10,637 nt of DNA from CAZZCN01 sp964652975 (GTDB taxonomy: Bacteria > Bacillota > Clostridia > Saccharofermentanales > UBA5734), in the NCBI GenBank assembly GCA_964652975.1, contig CAZZCN010000090.1, positions 1-10,637 of the forward strand, written 5' to 3'. A model generated the notes under the pieces. It made no database searches and was not told where the DNA came from. It saw only the letters and a program-made list of their open reading frames with translations. Numbering within the stretch: the stretch's first letter is position 1; each line of letters begins with the position of its first letter. Shown here one piece after another: positions 1 to 6,108 of this stretch. Made by a program: the position numbers and the translations under genes.

Positions 1-40
1 ATCCTTTACATTATCCGATATATTATCCGTTACATTATCC
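1..40 (-). repeat. 12-bp tandem repeat, a little over three units
   Basis: On the minus strand the unit GGATAATGTAAC recurs as GGATAATATATC and GGATAATGTAAA, followed by a further GGAT at the edge. The period is 12 bp, so copy-number changes keep the reading frame of the gene starting at 42 and add or remove four residues at its N-terminus. Confidence 0.8.
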
Positions 41-42
41 AT
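1..42 (-). CDS. Start of an unidentified gene (5' end only, runs off left edge)
   Basis: Reading leftwards from an ATG at 42-40, fourteen codons are open to the window edge and encode MDNVTDNISDNVKD. An AGGAG sequence (rc of about 52-56) lies about 10 nt upstream, inside the preceding HTH gene, and supports this start. The ORF overlaps the last 13 nt of that gene, so the two are probably translationally coupled. The visible part is a repeat of a [T/S]DN[V/I] unit produced by a 12-bp DNA repeat. Too little is present to assign a family. In comparable layouts the gene after an AlpA-like HTH protein is often a replication or recombination protein, but nothing here proves that. Confidence 0.55.
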   Translation of the reverse strand, partial: MDNVTDNISDNVKD

Positions 43-251
43 TTCTCACTGTCTCCTGTGCTGTTCTGGTTGATCCATTCAAGAAACTTGTCCTTGGGTA
101 TGATATACCGGCCTCCGATTTTGAGCCTGGGGAATCCCTTGGACTTTATGAGCGTGTATGCCCCGGCCCTGGATATTCCAAGAGCGCCGGCGACATCCTC
201 CGCACAAAGAGAAAAGGGGAGTTCATTAGTTGTTTTGTATCTTGTTCTCAT
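30..251 (-). CDS. Excisionase/AlpA-type helix-turn-helix DNA-binding protein
   Basis: This 73-residue protein matches the pattern of the excisionase-type HTH_17 (MerR-like winged helix) family. Residues about 17-35 (AEDVAGALGISRAGAYTLI) form the helix-turn-helix. Residues about 38-60 (KGFPRLKIGGRYIIPKDKF) form the wing and the typical final helix before EWI. Such proteins bind DNA and act as recombination directionality factors or as activators of mobile-element genes; which applies cannot be read here. The ATG at 251 is supported by AAAGGA about 8 nt upstream. The gene overlaps the next one by 13 nt. Its base composition is roughly half GC, much higher than the secreted-protein genes in the centre of the window, which suggests a different origin. 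No clear promoter lies between 252 and 416, so it may depend on read-through from the minus-strand promoter at 617-645. Confidence 0.85.
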   Translation of the reverse strand: MRTRYKTTNELPFSLCAEDVAGALGISRAGAYTLIKSKGFPRLKIGGRYIIPKDKFLEWINQNSTGDSEKWIM

Positions 252-416
252 TAAAAATATTCCTTTCAGTTTTTACTTGTTTTTCATAGAGTTGTTATTA
301 TTACTGTTAAACTTTGCTAATTTTCCTGCTTTCTACTTTGCTATCGAGCCATCTACCAAACAATCAAATGAATCCCCCCCTTAAATAATTTTCAATATTC
401 GTTAGCTTTATAATTT

Positions 417-488
417 GAAAATAAAAAAACCGTTACAAAATGAAATTTCTACCAGTATTAATTTGTGTGCTTCATTTTTTGTAACGGT
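417..488 (-). terminator. Intrinsic terminator with long stem (minus strand)
   Basis: The arm at 429-444 (ACCGTTACAAAATGAA) pairs with 471-488 (TTCATTTTTTGTAACGGT), allowing a 2-nt bulge, around a 26-nt loop. On the minus strand the stem is followed directly by TTTTTTTATTTTC. There is no T-run on the plus side, so it acts leftwards. Confidence 0.65.
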
Positions 489-513
489 CAATTGCCAAGG
501 GATTCGAAACCTT
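488..513 (-). other. tRNA T-arm-like sequence, possible attachment-site remnant
   Basis: On the minus strand, 513-497 reads AAGGTTTCGAATCCCTT. This has the layout of a tRNA T-arm, with a 7-nt TTCGAAT loop and four of five stem pairs; the expected G53-C61 pair is T-C. The next 7 nt, GGCAATT, sit where an acceptor strand would be, but no matching 5' half is found upstream, so it is not a complete tRNA. Integrated elements often carry such 3' tRNA fragments as att cores, and an excisionase-type gene is nearby. This is a suggestion only. Confidence 0.25.
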
Positions 514-527
514 ATTAACGTTTCGAA
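503..527. repeat. 8-bp perfect inverted repeat
   Basis: TTCGAAAC at 503-510 is repeated inverted as GTTTCGAA at 520-527, with a 9-nt spacer. It could be a protein-binding dyad, a recombinase core or a hairpin in the candidate minus-strand RNA. Confidence 0.6.
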
Positions 528-581
528 CCATCCAGTATTAAATTATCAAATTACAAGTTGCTATTGCCGGATGTACTAATG

Positions 582-597
582 AGTTCAAAATTGAACT
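582..597. promoter_or_regulatory. Candidate operator dyad next to divergent promoters
   Basis: AGTTCAA at 582-588 and TTGAACT at 591-597 form a 7-bp dyad with a 2-nt centre. It lies 34 nt upstream of the plus promoter's -35 box and just inside the predicted start of the minus transcript, a good position for a repressor site. It could instead be a 5' hairpin of the RNA. Confidence 0.4.
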
Positions 598-616
598 AAC
601 TATTACATCTGTACTG

Positions 617-645
617 ATTATATCTAATGCTTGACAGGCAGTCAA
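617..645 (-). promoter_or_regulatory. Sigma-A-type promoter, minus strand
   Basis: On the minus strand, TTGACT (645-640) and TATAAT (622-617) are separated by 17 nt. It overlaps the plus-strand promoter at 631-659, so the two probably exclude each other's polymerase. Predicted start is near 610. Confidence 0.6.
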
Positions 646-659
646 CGGAAAACTAGAAT
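631..659 (+). promoter_or_regulatory. Sigma-A-type promoter for the DUF6076-like gene
   Basis: TTGACA at 631-636 and TAGAAT at 654-659 are separated by 17 nt. The predicted start near 666 gives a leader of about 60 nt before the ribosome binding site GGAGG at 716-720 and the ATG at 729. Confidence 0.65.
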
Positions 660-728
660 AAGTATTACATTTATCACTTATCGTTAAATTGTCTATTATC
701 TATTATCGTTATTTTGGAGGAATAAGAA

Positions 729-1895
729 ATGCTACTGGCAAACGTTTATGTCAAAAACAGCAAGATTTATCTACACTACGAAAAAGCTAATTTCGGGGGA
801 AATTCCGAAATATGTTACGATATCGGCAAGCATCTTATGCAGTTTTTAGCAATGGATATTGAATGTGTCAGGGATCAATACCGAAAGATTTCAAAACTTT
901 TTAGCACTCCCGGTGTTTCAATAAATAGACTTTTTGCCTGCTCAAATGAGATGGACAGATTTTGTCCGTACCTTCATTTCTACACGCAGGCGCTTAGAAA
1001 ATTCTGTCTTGGTTTTCGCAAACACTCAAGAGATGCCAGCTGCTTGCTGGTTTTATTTGCTAATGATTACAGATTCGATAATTATGAAATGACACATGAG
1101 TTTGTGGAAAAATGCTTTGTCAGATATCCCAGATGGACTCCTGGATCTGAATACGCAAATATGATTGATGCTCTTAAGATGGAAGAGGCTATTGAACTTG
1201 CCATATCAGTGCTGATGCATGATATCACAATCAAACGCTACAGATTGAGAGAGGAAATTGAATTTATCATAGATAAGAATATAAACACAAAAGAATTTAC
1301 TTTTATTCAAAAACTATACCTTATGGATTTTCACCAAAATACATACGGCAGGTCATTATTATACAGGTACCCCAAATTAACATCCCGACTCACTCCTAAT
1401 ACTGATGTATTGAATGGGCTGAACAATTTGAAAAAAATAAAGGAAGAAATAGTAAAGGGGAATATAGATGTTGTGAAAATGCATTCTATTTCCTCAATTG
1501 ATGAATTAATCCACCTTGAATTAATCAGTATTATCGAAAATGAATTGACCATTAAGAAATGCAAATACTGCGATGAATACTTTGTACCCATCGGTCGCAC
1601 TGACATTGAATATTGCACAAATACTAAATATGATGAGACTAGACCCTGCAATGAAATCGGTGCTATAAGGAACTACAACAAATCAGTTGTTTCAGAACCC
1701 GCCAATAAGCTTTACTTGAAAGCATACCGGCGGATGAACTCCAAGGTGCGCACTAAAAGAATTACACAACTGCATTTTCTGGAATGGTCCGATGAGGCCA
1801 GATCGAAACGCAATCTATGTAAAGAAGGCAAGATTTCTATTGATAAATTCGGGAAGTGGCTGGATGCGGATAAGGATATAAAGAAAAAAGAGTAA
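729..1895 (+). CDS. DUF6076-like protein with C-terminal zinc-ribbon-like motif
   Basis: This 388-residue protein has no signal peptide or membrane segment and is probably cytoplasmic. The N-terminal 270 residues are unrecognised and mostly helical in character. The C-terminal part has a four-cysteine motif, C278-x2-C281, C296 and C307 (in CKYC, EYC and RPCNEIG), as expected for a bound zinc ion. It is followed by a basic stretch (residues 312-345) and a helix ending in a FGKWLD segment. The overall pattern resembles the DUF6076 family of Firmicutes, whose function is unknown; the assignment is from memory of the family, not a search. The start has GGAGG 8 nt upstream and its own promoter. 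A second, broken copy lies at 5694-6207. An IS256-type element sits 17 nt after the stop. The zinc motif and basic tail would fit nucleic-acid binding, but this is inference. Confidence 0.75.
   Translation: MLLANVYVKNSKIYLHYEKANFGGNSEICYDIGKHLMQFLAMDIECVRDQYRKISKLFSTPGVSINRLFACSNEMDRFCPYLHFYTQALRKFCLGFRKHSRDASCLLVLFANDYRFDNYEMTHEFVEKCFVRYPRWTPGSEYANMIDALKMEEAIELAISVLMHDITIKRYRLREEIEFIIDKNINTKEFTFIQKLYLMDFHQNTYGRSLLYRYPKLTSRLTPNTDVLNGLNNLKKIKEEIVKGNIDVVKMHSISSIDELIHLELISIIENELTIKKCKYCDEYFVPIGRTDIEYCTNTKYDETRPCNEIGAIRNYNKSVVSEPANKLYLKAYRRMNSKVRTKRITQLHFLEWSDEARSKRNLCKEGKISIDKFGKWLDADKDIKKKE
1599..1734 (+). repeat. Direct repeat copy A (shared with 5973-6108)
   Basis: These 136 bp of the DUF6076-like gene align without gaps to 5973-6108 with about 14 differences by eye, roughly 90% identity. 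Most differences are at third codon positions. The copies are in the same orientation, 4374 bp apart. Identity falls sharply upstream of 1599. Confidence 0.85.
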
Positions 1896-1912
1896 CACAA
1901 AAGGTAATCGGA

Positions 1913-2547
1913 GAGTATAAATAATTTTGTGTAAACCTTCAGAAATATATATAATATATCTGGAGGTTTTTTATGGACAAAAAAATAAGAGAACTAATCA
2001 CGAATTTAATCAGTGAGTTTGATTTAAAAACAACTGATGACATTCAAGACATGCTCAAAGACCTTATGAGAGGCACTATTCAACAAATGCTTGAAGGTGA
2101 ACTTGAAAATGAATTGGGTTACGTGAAGCATGATTATGCAAGCAAGGAGACCGACAATTCAAGAAACGGATACAGCTCCAAAAAGCTGCGTTCAAAGTTT
2201 GGGAATTTTGAAACAAAGGTGCCAATGGATCGCAAAGGCGAATTCGAGTCACAGATTGTGAAGAAGAATCAGACTGAGCTTGGAGGTATTGAGCAACAGA
2301 TTATTGTTATGTACACGAAAGGTATATCAAACAGGTATATTGAAGAGTTTCTGCGGAATCTGTACGGCGTTGAAGCGTCAGCATCTTTGATATCAAGGAT
2401 TACAGACAGAATTCTGCCTGAAATGTTTTTTGCAAGTACTTTTTCCAAAAAGGGGATTTCTATCTTACAATAAACACGTATAGAGAAATAAAGTAAATAT
2501 TGGAGAATAAATGAGGTTGGAACTTTATAAAACAAAATTATACACCC
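1913..2547 (+). mobile_element. IS256-family element with large internal deletion
   Basis: The element begins in the terminal-repeat-like sequence at 1913-1934 (GAGTATAA followed by ATAATTTTGT). It ends at about 2524-2547, where the inverse ACAAAATTAT followed by ACACCC is found. The exact shared core is ATAATTTTGT (1921-1930) against ACAAAATTAT (2532-2541); the outer part differs by a short indel. Full IS256-family elements are about 1.3-1.5 kb, so roughly 0.7-0.9 kb is missing, covering most of the transposase. No clean 8-9 bp target duplication was found. The element lies 17 nt after the DUF6076-like stop codon. Ends are approximate. Confidence 0.6.
1973..2473 (+). pseudogene. Truncated IS256-family transposase (N-terminal third)
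   Basis: The first ~150 of 166 residues match the N-terminal DNA-binding part of IS256/Mutator-type transposases: helical start, LEGELENELGY, SRNGYSSKKLRS, the EFESQIVKK segment, GISNRYIEEFLRNLYG and SASLISRITDRI. Family members have about 390-410 residues. The DDE catalytic core, whose first Asp follows shortly after this point, is missing. The last 16 residues diverge; their FSKKGISIL stretch might be a degraded piece of the family's C-terminus, which would make this an internal deletion. The start has GGAGG 6 nt upstream, so the fragment may still be translated. It cannot transpose itself. A surviving DNA-binding domain could in principle repress related elements, which is inference. Confidence 0.85.
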
Positions 2548-2563
2548 AAAGCGAAATCAAGGA

Positions 2564-2597
2564 AAAGCCCCTTCTTAACAACTTAAGCAGGGGCTTT
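2564..2597 (-). terminator. Intrinsic terminator of the M23/RCC1 operon
   Basis: AAAGCCCC at 2564-2571 pairs with GGGGCTTT at 2590-2597. The stem continues through 2574-2578 / 2583-2587 with one mismatch, closing a CAAC tetraloop. On the minus strand it is followed by TTCCTTGATTT and lies 13 nt after the stop of the last operon gene. The plus strand has a T-run further on (2605-2611), so weak bidirectional action is possible. Confidence 0.75.
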
Positions 2598-2609
2598 GAT
2601 TCGACTTTT

Positions 2610-3125
2610 TTATTTCAATTCTTTTTCCAATTCATTTATTTGCAAACTCAACTTTTCACGTTGAGACTTTTCATATGTTTCCCTTAACTGGTTTTTAAGC
2701 TTACCAATTTGTGTTTTAACTTCTGATGATTTTTGATTATCTACAGTAATGATCTGATTTTTTGTACTGTTCATCTTATCTTTATAGAATGGATCATCTG
2801 GCGATAGTTTTAGATCATTATCAAAATATTTTTTTACTAACTCAGTTTCAAAATCTTTCATAGCCTCATAAGAACAATCTTCATTATTATCTTTTCTTCT
2901 CTGTAATTCGTGTTCATATTCTTTTTCGAAAGCAATTCTATTTTCTACAGATAATCTTTGCTGATCAGTTAAATTAGCCACATCTTCTTGAGCTAAACCA
3001 GCTCGTTGAAAATCTTCTATGGTGTATTTGCCAAATATACCGTTGGTAGCAAAAACTGCAAATGAAGATGTTATTAATAATGCTATAATAACGATAAACA
3101 TTAATATTTTTCTGTTTTTCAACAT
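2610..3125 (-). CDS. Small secreted coiled-coil protein, unknown function
   Basis: The product is 171 residues. Residues 1-26 form a Sec-type signal peptide: a lysine/arginine start, hydrophobic ILMFIVIIALLITSSFAVFA, and cleavage likely after A26. The mature part is highly charged. Residues about 60-95 and 125-171 are rich in Lys, Glu and Gln with heptad-like spacing (for instance IGKLKNQLRETYEKSQREKLSLQINELEKELK split into two runs), suggesting coiled coil. No family was recognised and no catalytic motif is visible. The ATG is preceded by AAGGA. The gene is 19 nt downstream of the RCC1 lipoprotein gene and is the last of a three-gene operon. It may be a structural or binding partner of the exported proteins upstream, but that rests on position alone. 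Confidence 0.75.
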   Translation of the reverse strand: MLKNRKILMFIVIIALLITSSFAVFATNGIFGKYTIEDFQRAGLAQEDVANLTDQQRLSVENRIAFEKEYEHELQRRKDNNEDCSYEAMKDFETELVKKYFDNDLKLSPDDPFYKDKMNSTKNQIITVDNQKSSEVKTQIGKLKNQLRETYEKSQREKLSLQINELEKELK

Positions 3126-3144
3126 AATAAATCCTTAAATTATT

Positions 3145-4389
3145 TTATTGTATAAACAGTTCTTTGGTGATTAAAATTGGCTTTTTTTCGAAATATATCT
3201 CTTTCGTATTTATTTCTTTAGATGAATAGATTATCTGCCCATTATTACTCTGACCATAAGCCCAAAATGAATTTTCATTGTCAACAAAAAATTTTCCGGT
3301 TCCCTTTCCAAAGAATTTGCTTATTTTTTTAGTCAGATTAACTTTTCGGGGCTTGTTTATGCTACCCTGTTCCCCTAACAAAAGCTCATCATTTAAATTC
3401 ATTCCACACGCATATAGCTCATTGTTTTCAGACATAAAATGAAAAACAGAGAAAACGCTGGAATAAATTTCTTTGACTTTAAAGTTTGAGTTGATCTTTT
3501 TAAAAGATTTTGAAGTTTCATCTGTTATACCTAAGCCGAGTTCACCATATGCATTTAGTCCTGAACTATAAATATTACCATCAATCGACAGAAGATAGAT
3601 AGATGAATTCGCTGTTGCTATTTGTTTTACTTTAAAATCTAAATTCAATTTTCTAATTTTTTCACTTGTGTTGATATCTCCGAATTCGCCATATTCATTT
3701 TTACCACATACGTATACTTCATTATTATTTGTTAGAAATACCGAACCGCTACTTGTGGTTTTTATACTTTGAACATTGGATAAGTTAATTTTTTGTGGTG
3801 TAGGAACAAAATCATTATTAATAGTATAACCCAATGCGCCTCGATTGTTACCGAATGAATATACATCACCTTTTTCAGTAAGGATGAGGACGTGATCTAA
3901 CGACAGAGACACATCAACAATGTTTTCAGTAAAATTAATTTTTTGAGGCTTATCGAAGATTTTGTTTATTAACATTTCCTGCCCCATTTCAAGAGAAGCA
4001 CCCCATGAATAAATCGAGTTACTCTCTCCAACAGCAATACATGTTGATTGTCCTGCATCTATTAATTTGATTTTCTCCTCAAAATCTACGATCCTAGGTT
4101 TTTGATAGCTAACAGTATTACCTTGACCTAATTCACCATTCATGTTGTTTCCAGATAAAATTAAAATACCATTTTCAAGTAAAAACATAGAAATCAAATC
4201 TGATGAAACTATATTTTCAATTTTAAAATCAGTTATGCCTTTTATTCTTTCATCAATCGATTTATTAGGAGTAGATGAATTATTATTTGAAGTGTTGTTA
4301 TTTGCAGAACTTTCATTTGCGTTTTTTTCAATATTACAGCCTGAAAGAAACACTAATAACATAATAATAATCGCTACAACTTTTTTCAT
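3145..4389 (-). CDS. RCC1-repeat (seven-bladed beta-propeller) lipoprotein
   Basis: The product is 414 residues. A type II signal peptide ends in the lipobox LSGC with C18 as the lipidated cysteine, so the protein should be anchored on the outer face of the membrane. Residues 21-45 are an Asn/Ser-rich flexible linker. Seven RCC1-type units follow, each with the pattern hydrophobic-Tyr/Leu-x-x-G-x-N-x-x-G-x-h-G, near residues 76-90, 127-137, 177-188, 226-238, 274-288, 325-339 and 376-388. The fifth (IYSSGLNAYGELGLG) is closest to consensus and the second and seventh are weaker. Seven repeats make one closed propeller. Bacterial RCC1 proteins are usually binding scaffolds, with no enzyme activity predicted. 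A GAGGTGA ribosome binding site precedes the ATG. The gene is 16 nt after the M23 gene, so it could bind that enzyme or its wall substrate; this is inference. Confidence 0.88.
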   Translation of the reverse strand: MKKVVAIIIMLLVFLSGCNIEKNANESSANNNTSNNNSSTPNKSIDERIKGITDFKIENIVSSDLISMFLLENGILILSGNNMNGELGQGNTVSYQKPRIVDFEEKIKLIDAGQSTCIAVGESNSIYSWGASLEMGQEMLINKIFDKPQKINFTENIVDVSLSLDHVLILTEKGDVYSFGNNRGALGYTINNDFVPTPQKINLSNVQSIKTTSSGSVFLTNNNEVYVCGKNEYGEFGDINTSEKIRKLNLDFKVKQIATANSSIYLLSIDGNIYSSGLNAYGELGLGITDETSKSFKKINSNFKVKEIYSSVFSVFHFMSENNELYACGMNLNDELLLGEQGSINKPRKVNLTKKISKFFGKGTGKFFVDNENSFWAYGQSNNGQIIYSSKEINTKEIYFEKKPILITKELFIQ

Positions 4390-4405
4390 AACATCACCTC
4401 AACCT

Positions 4406-5422
4406 TTACGGTAATTTTACATAGCTAGCAGGATTATCACGAGTATTTGAGCTAAAATTAGTTAAATGCTCATAATGCAGATGTGTTCCTGTAGAATTGC
4501 CAGTATCTCCACTTCTTCCGAGAAAATAGCCTCTTTCTACTGTTTTCGTACCTACAGTTGAAATGGTTCCACTATAATTACCTATTAATTTTGGTAAAGT
4601 AGATGCTGAGAATCCAAATGCAAAAAACGAAAGATGAGCATATCTGGAGCCTGTTCCTCCTGTATCATGCGGTAATTCAACATAATTACCATACTGAACA
4701 GTATATTGATTATTTCTAATATATCTTTTATAAGTAGCAAGCCCATTAGCAGTAGCATACAAAGGTTTAGTAACTAACCCGCCTGTCGTTCCGATATCTA
4801 CTCCATGATGCATTGAACCGTTTCTCATTCCGTATGGACTCGTAATGACAGTTGTATTTAAAGCTATTGGTGGCGCATAATTATCCTTAGAAGTGTTTAA
4901 TACTTGTTCAAATTGCCACTTTTCGTACCAAGCTCCGGAATAAGTTGATGTAAATATGTTTGTTCTACTGTCACTTGTATTGGCAATATTAATGACCTGA
5001 TTAGGATAGGCCTTATTTTCAATAATATATAAACCATCATTTGTTGGCCATATTTTCCATTTTGAAGTATCCGAACCACTTGCAGTATATAAACATACAT
5101 TACTAGGGTTATCTCCTACACTCCATCTGTCTAAATAACAATATGTGTCGGATTCTGGCTGTAAATAATAATATCCATCACCTGCATCTAAAAGTTTCCA
5201 TCTTTGACTAGAATAATTGCCGAACCAAATTCCCTCAACATTTGCACCGTTTCCGCTAGTTGTATAAACGTCCATATATCTCGCGTGAGATTCATTTCTA
5301 ATGTAATATACACTTCCAATATTTAATTTGGGAGCTCTTGGAACTGCAGCAAAAACTTGAGATACAGGAGTAATGCTTAAAATCAAAACAAACGCTAATA
5401 AAAATAAAAATATTTTTTTCAT
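4406..5422 (-). CDS. Secreted ricin-lectin / M23 (LytM-type) zinc endopeptidase
   Basis: The 338-residue product has a signal peptide (residues 1-26, cleavage near VFAA). A ricin-B/CBM13-type beta-trefoil follows (about 35-175), with three QxW-like positions (QRW, SKW, EKW). The C-terminal M23 domain spans about 185-330. All LytM-type metal and catalytic residues are present: H205 and D209 in HHGVD, H263 in YAHL, and H314 and H316 in THLHYE. M23 enzymes cut peptide cross-bridges in peptidoglycan; the trefoil likely binds sugar on the wall. A longer frame begins at 5485, but the start at 5422 is chosen because AAGGAGG lies 7 nt upstream and the signal peptide starts there. It is the first gene of the operon, 16 nt ahead of the RCC1 lipoprotein. 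It could serve own-wall remodelling or lysis of competitors; the sequence does not decide. Confidence 0.92.
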   Translation of the reverse strand: MKKIFLFLLAFVLILSITPVSQVFAAVPRAPKLNIGSVYYIRNESHARYMDVYTTSGNGANVEGIWFGNYSSQRWKLLDAGDGYYYLQPESDTYCYLDRWSVGDNPSNVCLYTASGSDTSKWKIWPTNDGLYIIENKAYPNQVINIANTSDSRTNIFTSTYSGAWYEKWQFEQVLNTSKDNYAPPIALNTTVITSPYGMRNGSMHHGVDIGTTGGLVTKPLYATANGLATYKRYIRNNQYTVQYGNYVELPHDTGGTGSRYAHLSFFAFGFSASTLPKLIGNYSGTISTVGTKTVERGYFLGRSGDTGNSTGTHLHYEHLTNFSSNTRDNPASYVKLP

Positions 5423-5584
5423 AATTTTTCCTCCTTTTAATTTTTTGATCGTTTTGCGCTTATACACACTCAGATTAAAAAACATGAGAACAAATTACAT
5501 AATAACAATTGAGTGTGCAGAATTAATAAAACATTTCAACCACCTAATCCTTTCATTAATGTATAATATAGTAATATTTATTGC
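5423..5584 (-). promoter_or_regulatory. ~155-nt 5' leader of the M23 operon
   Basis: Transcription from the promoter at 5613-5585 should start near 5578, leaving about 155 nt before the ATG at 5422. The leader contains an 8-bp inverted repeat (CACACTCA at 5465-5472, TGAGTGTG at 5510-5517) with a 37-nt loop. It also has a seven-codon minus-strand frame at 5556-5536 (MKGLGG) without a clear ribosome binding site. No known riboswitch was recognised. Confidence 0.35.
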
Positions 5585-5613
5585 ATTATATGTCATAGTG
5601 CACATACTGTCAA
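5585..5613 (-). promoter_or_regulatory. Consensus sigma-A promoter of the M23 operon
   Basis: On the minus strand, TTGACA (5613-5608) and TATAAT (5590-5585) are separated by 17 nt: both boxes perfect, spacing ideal. It implies strong vegetative expression unless a repressor or the leader limits it. Confidence 0.8.
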
Positions 5614-5795
5614 CAATAATCGAAAATTACTTGTTTATTATACCTTATAGTCACAAATCATCTGAAAATAAATGACGCTTATTAGATTGAAAAATGGATA
5701 TTGCTTATAGTAGGTACATTGCAAAAAGTTGGTACATTCAGCTCATAAAACATGGTACAAAGCTCCTGAAGAAGAATATAATTGAAATTTGCTTT

Positions 5796-5827
5796 ACGTT
5801 CAAAGTTACGTTCAAAGTTACGTTCAA
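5796..5827 (+). repeat. 12-bp tandem repeat, 2.7 units
   Basis: ACGTTCAAAGTT occurs at 5796-5807 and 5808-5819, followed by ACGTTCAA at 5820-5827. It lies in the non-homologous front part of the broken DUF6076-like copy and gives the repeated FKVT peptide there. Confidence 0.9.
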
Positions 5828-5972
5828 TAAATACGATTTTATTACTAGTCGGGAAAAAATAAAAAATCCATATTTTGCTCTAATAAGACAAGAGATTATG
5901 GAAATAGTTGAAAACTACATGCAGATCAAGAGCTGCAAATATTGCAACCTGCATTTCGTCTCCCTCAGACTC

Positions 5973-6108
5973 ACTGACATTGAATACTGTATAAATAATG
6001 CATACGATGAGACCAGACCCTGCAATGAAATCGGTGCTATTAGGAATTACAACAAGTCAGTTGTTTCAGAACCTGCCAATAAGCTTTATTTGAAAGCTTA
6101 CCGGCGGA
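5973..6108 (+). repeat. Direct repeat copy B (shared with 1599-1734)
   Basis: Ungapped counterpart of the 136-bp segment in the intact DUF6076-like gene, about 90% identical by eye. It ends exactly where the 68-nt deletion begins. Confidence 0.85.

Larger units (their letters stand above)
417..610 (-). ncRNA. Candidate ~190-nt RNA or attenuated leader, antisense to nothing known
   Basis: A near-consensus minus-strand promoter (645-617) predicts a transcript starting near 610. The intrinsic terminator at 488-417 would end it after about 190 nt. The predicted RNA could fold three hairpins: an early 7-bp stem (597-582), an 8-bp stem (527-503) and the terminator. The only ORF noticed is a 19-codon ATG frame near 530 without a ribosome binding site. 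It may be an independent small RNA, or the attenuated 5' leader of the HTH gene, whose start codon lies about 165 nt beyond the terminator. This is inferred from promoter and terminator patterns; no known RNA family was recognised. Confidence 0.4.
252..728. other. Non-coding regulatory stretch between divergent genes
   Basis: No convincing protein gene is seen here. The stretch holds, from right to left, a plus-strand promoter for the DUF6076-like gene, an overlapping minus-strand promoter, a dyad at 582-597, a second dyad at 503-527, a long hairpin at 429-488 followed by a T-tract on the minus strand, and a run of seven C at 374-380. The 10-mer CCAGTATTAA occurs twice in direct orientation, at 452-461 and 532-541. 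Confidence 0.7.

Noticed and set aside
374..380. Run of seven C (G on minus strand) as an unusual ribosome binding site
   Set aside because: No usable start codon with an open frame follows it on the minus strand.
58..384. Plus-strand open frame of 108 codons
   Set aside because: It is the complement of the well-supported HTH gene plus non-coding DNA, with no ribosome binding site and an unnatural composition.
471..530. Minus-strand 19-codon frame (MVRNVNKV...) inside the candidate RNA
   Set aside because: No ribosome binding site; it runs through the dyad and into the terminator stem, so it is better explained by RNA structure.
497..570. Complete tRNA gene
   Set aside because: Only a T-arm-like piece is present; no acceptor 5' strand, D-arm or anticodon arm could be fitted upstream.
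5423..5485. N-terminal extension of the M23 protein from an ATG at 5485
   Set aside because: The extension places 21 charged residues before the signal peptide and lacks a ribosome binding site, while the internal ATG at 5422 has a perfect AAGGAGG.
5796..5827. CRISPR array
   Set aside because: The repeat is only 12 bp with no spacers, a simple tandem duplication; no CRISPR array was seen anywhere in the window.
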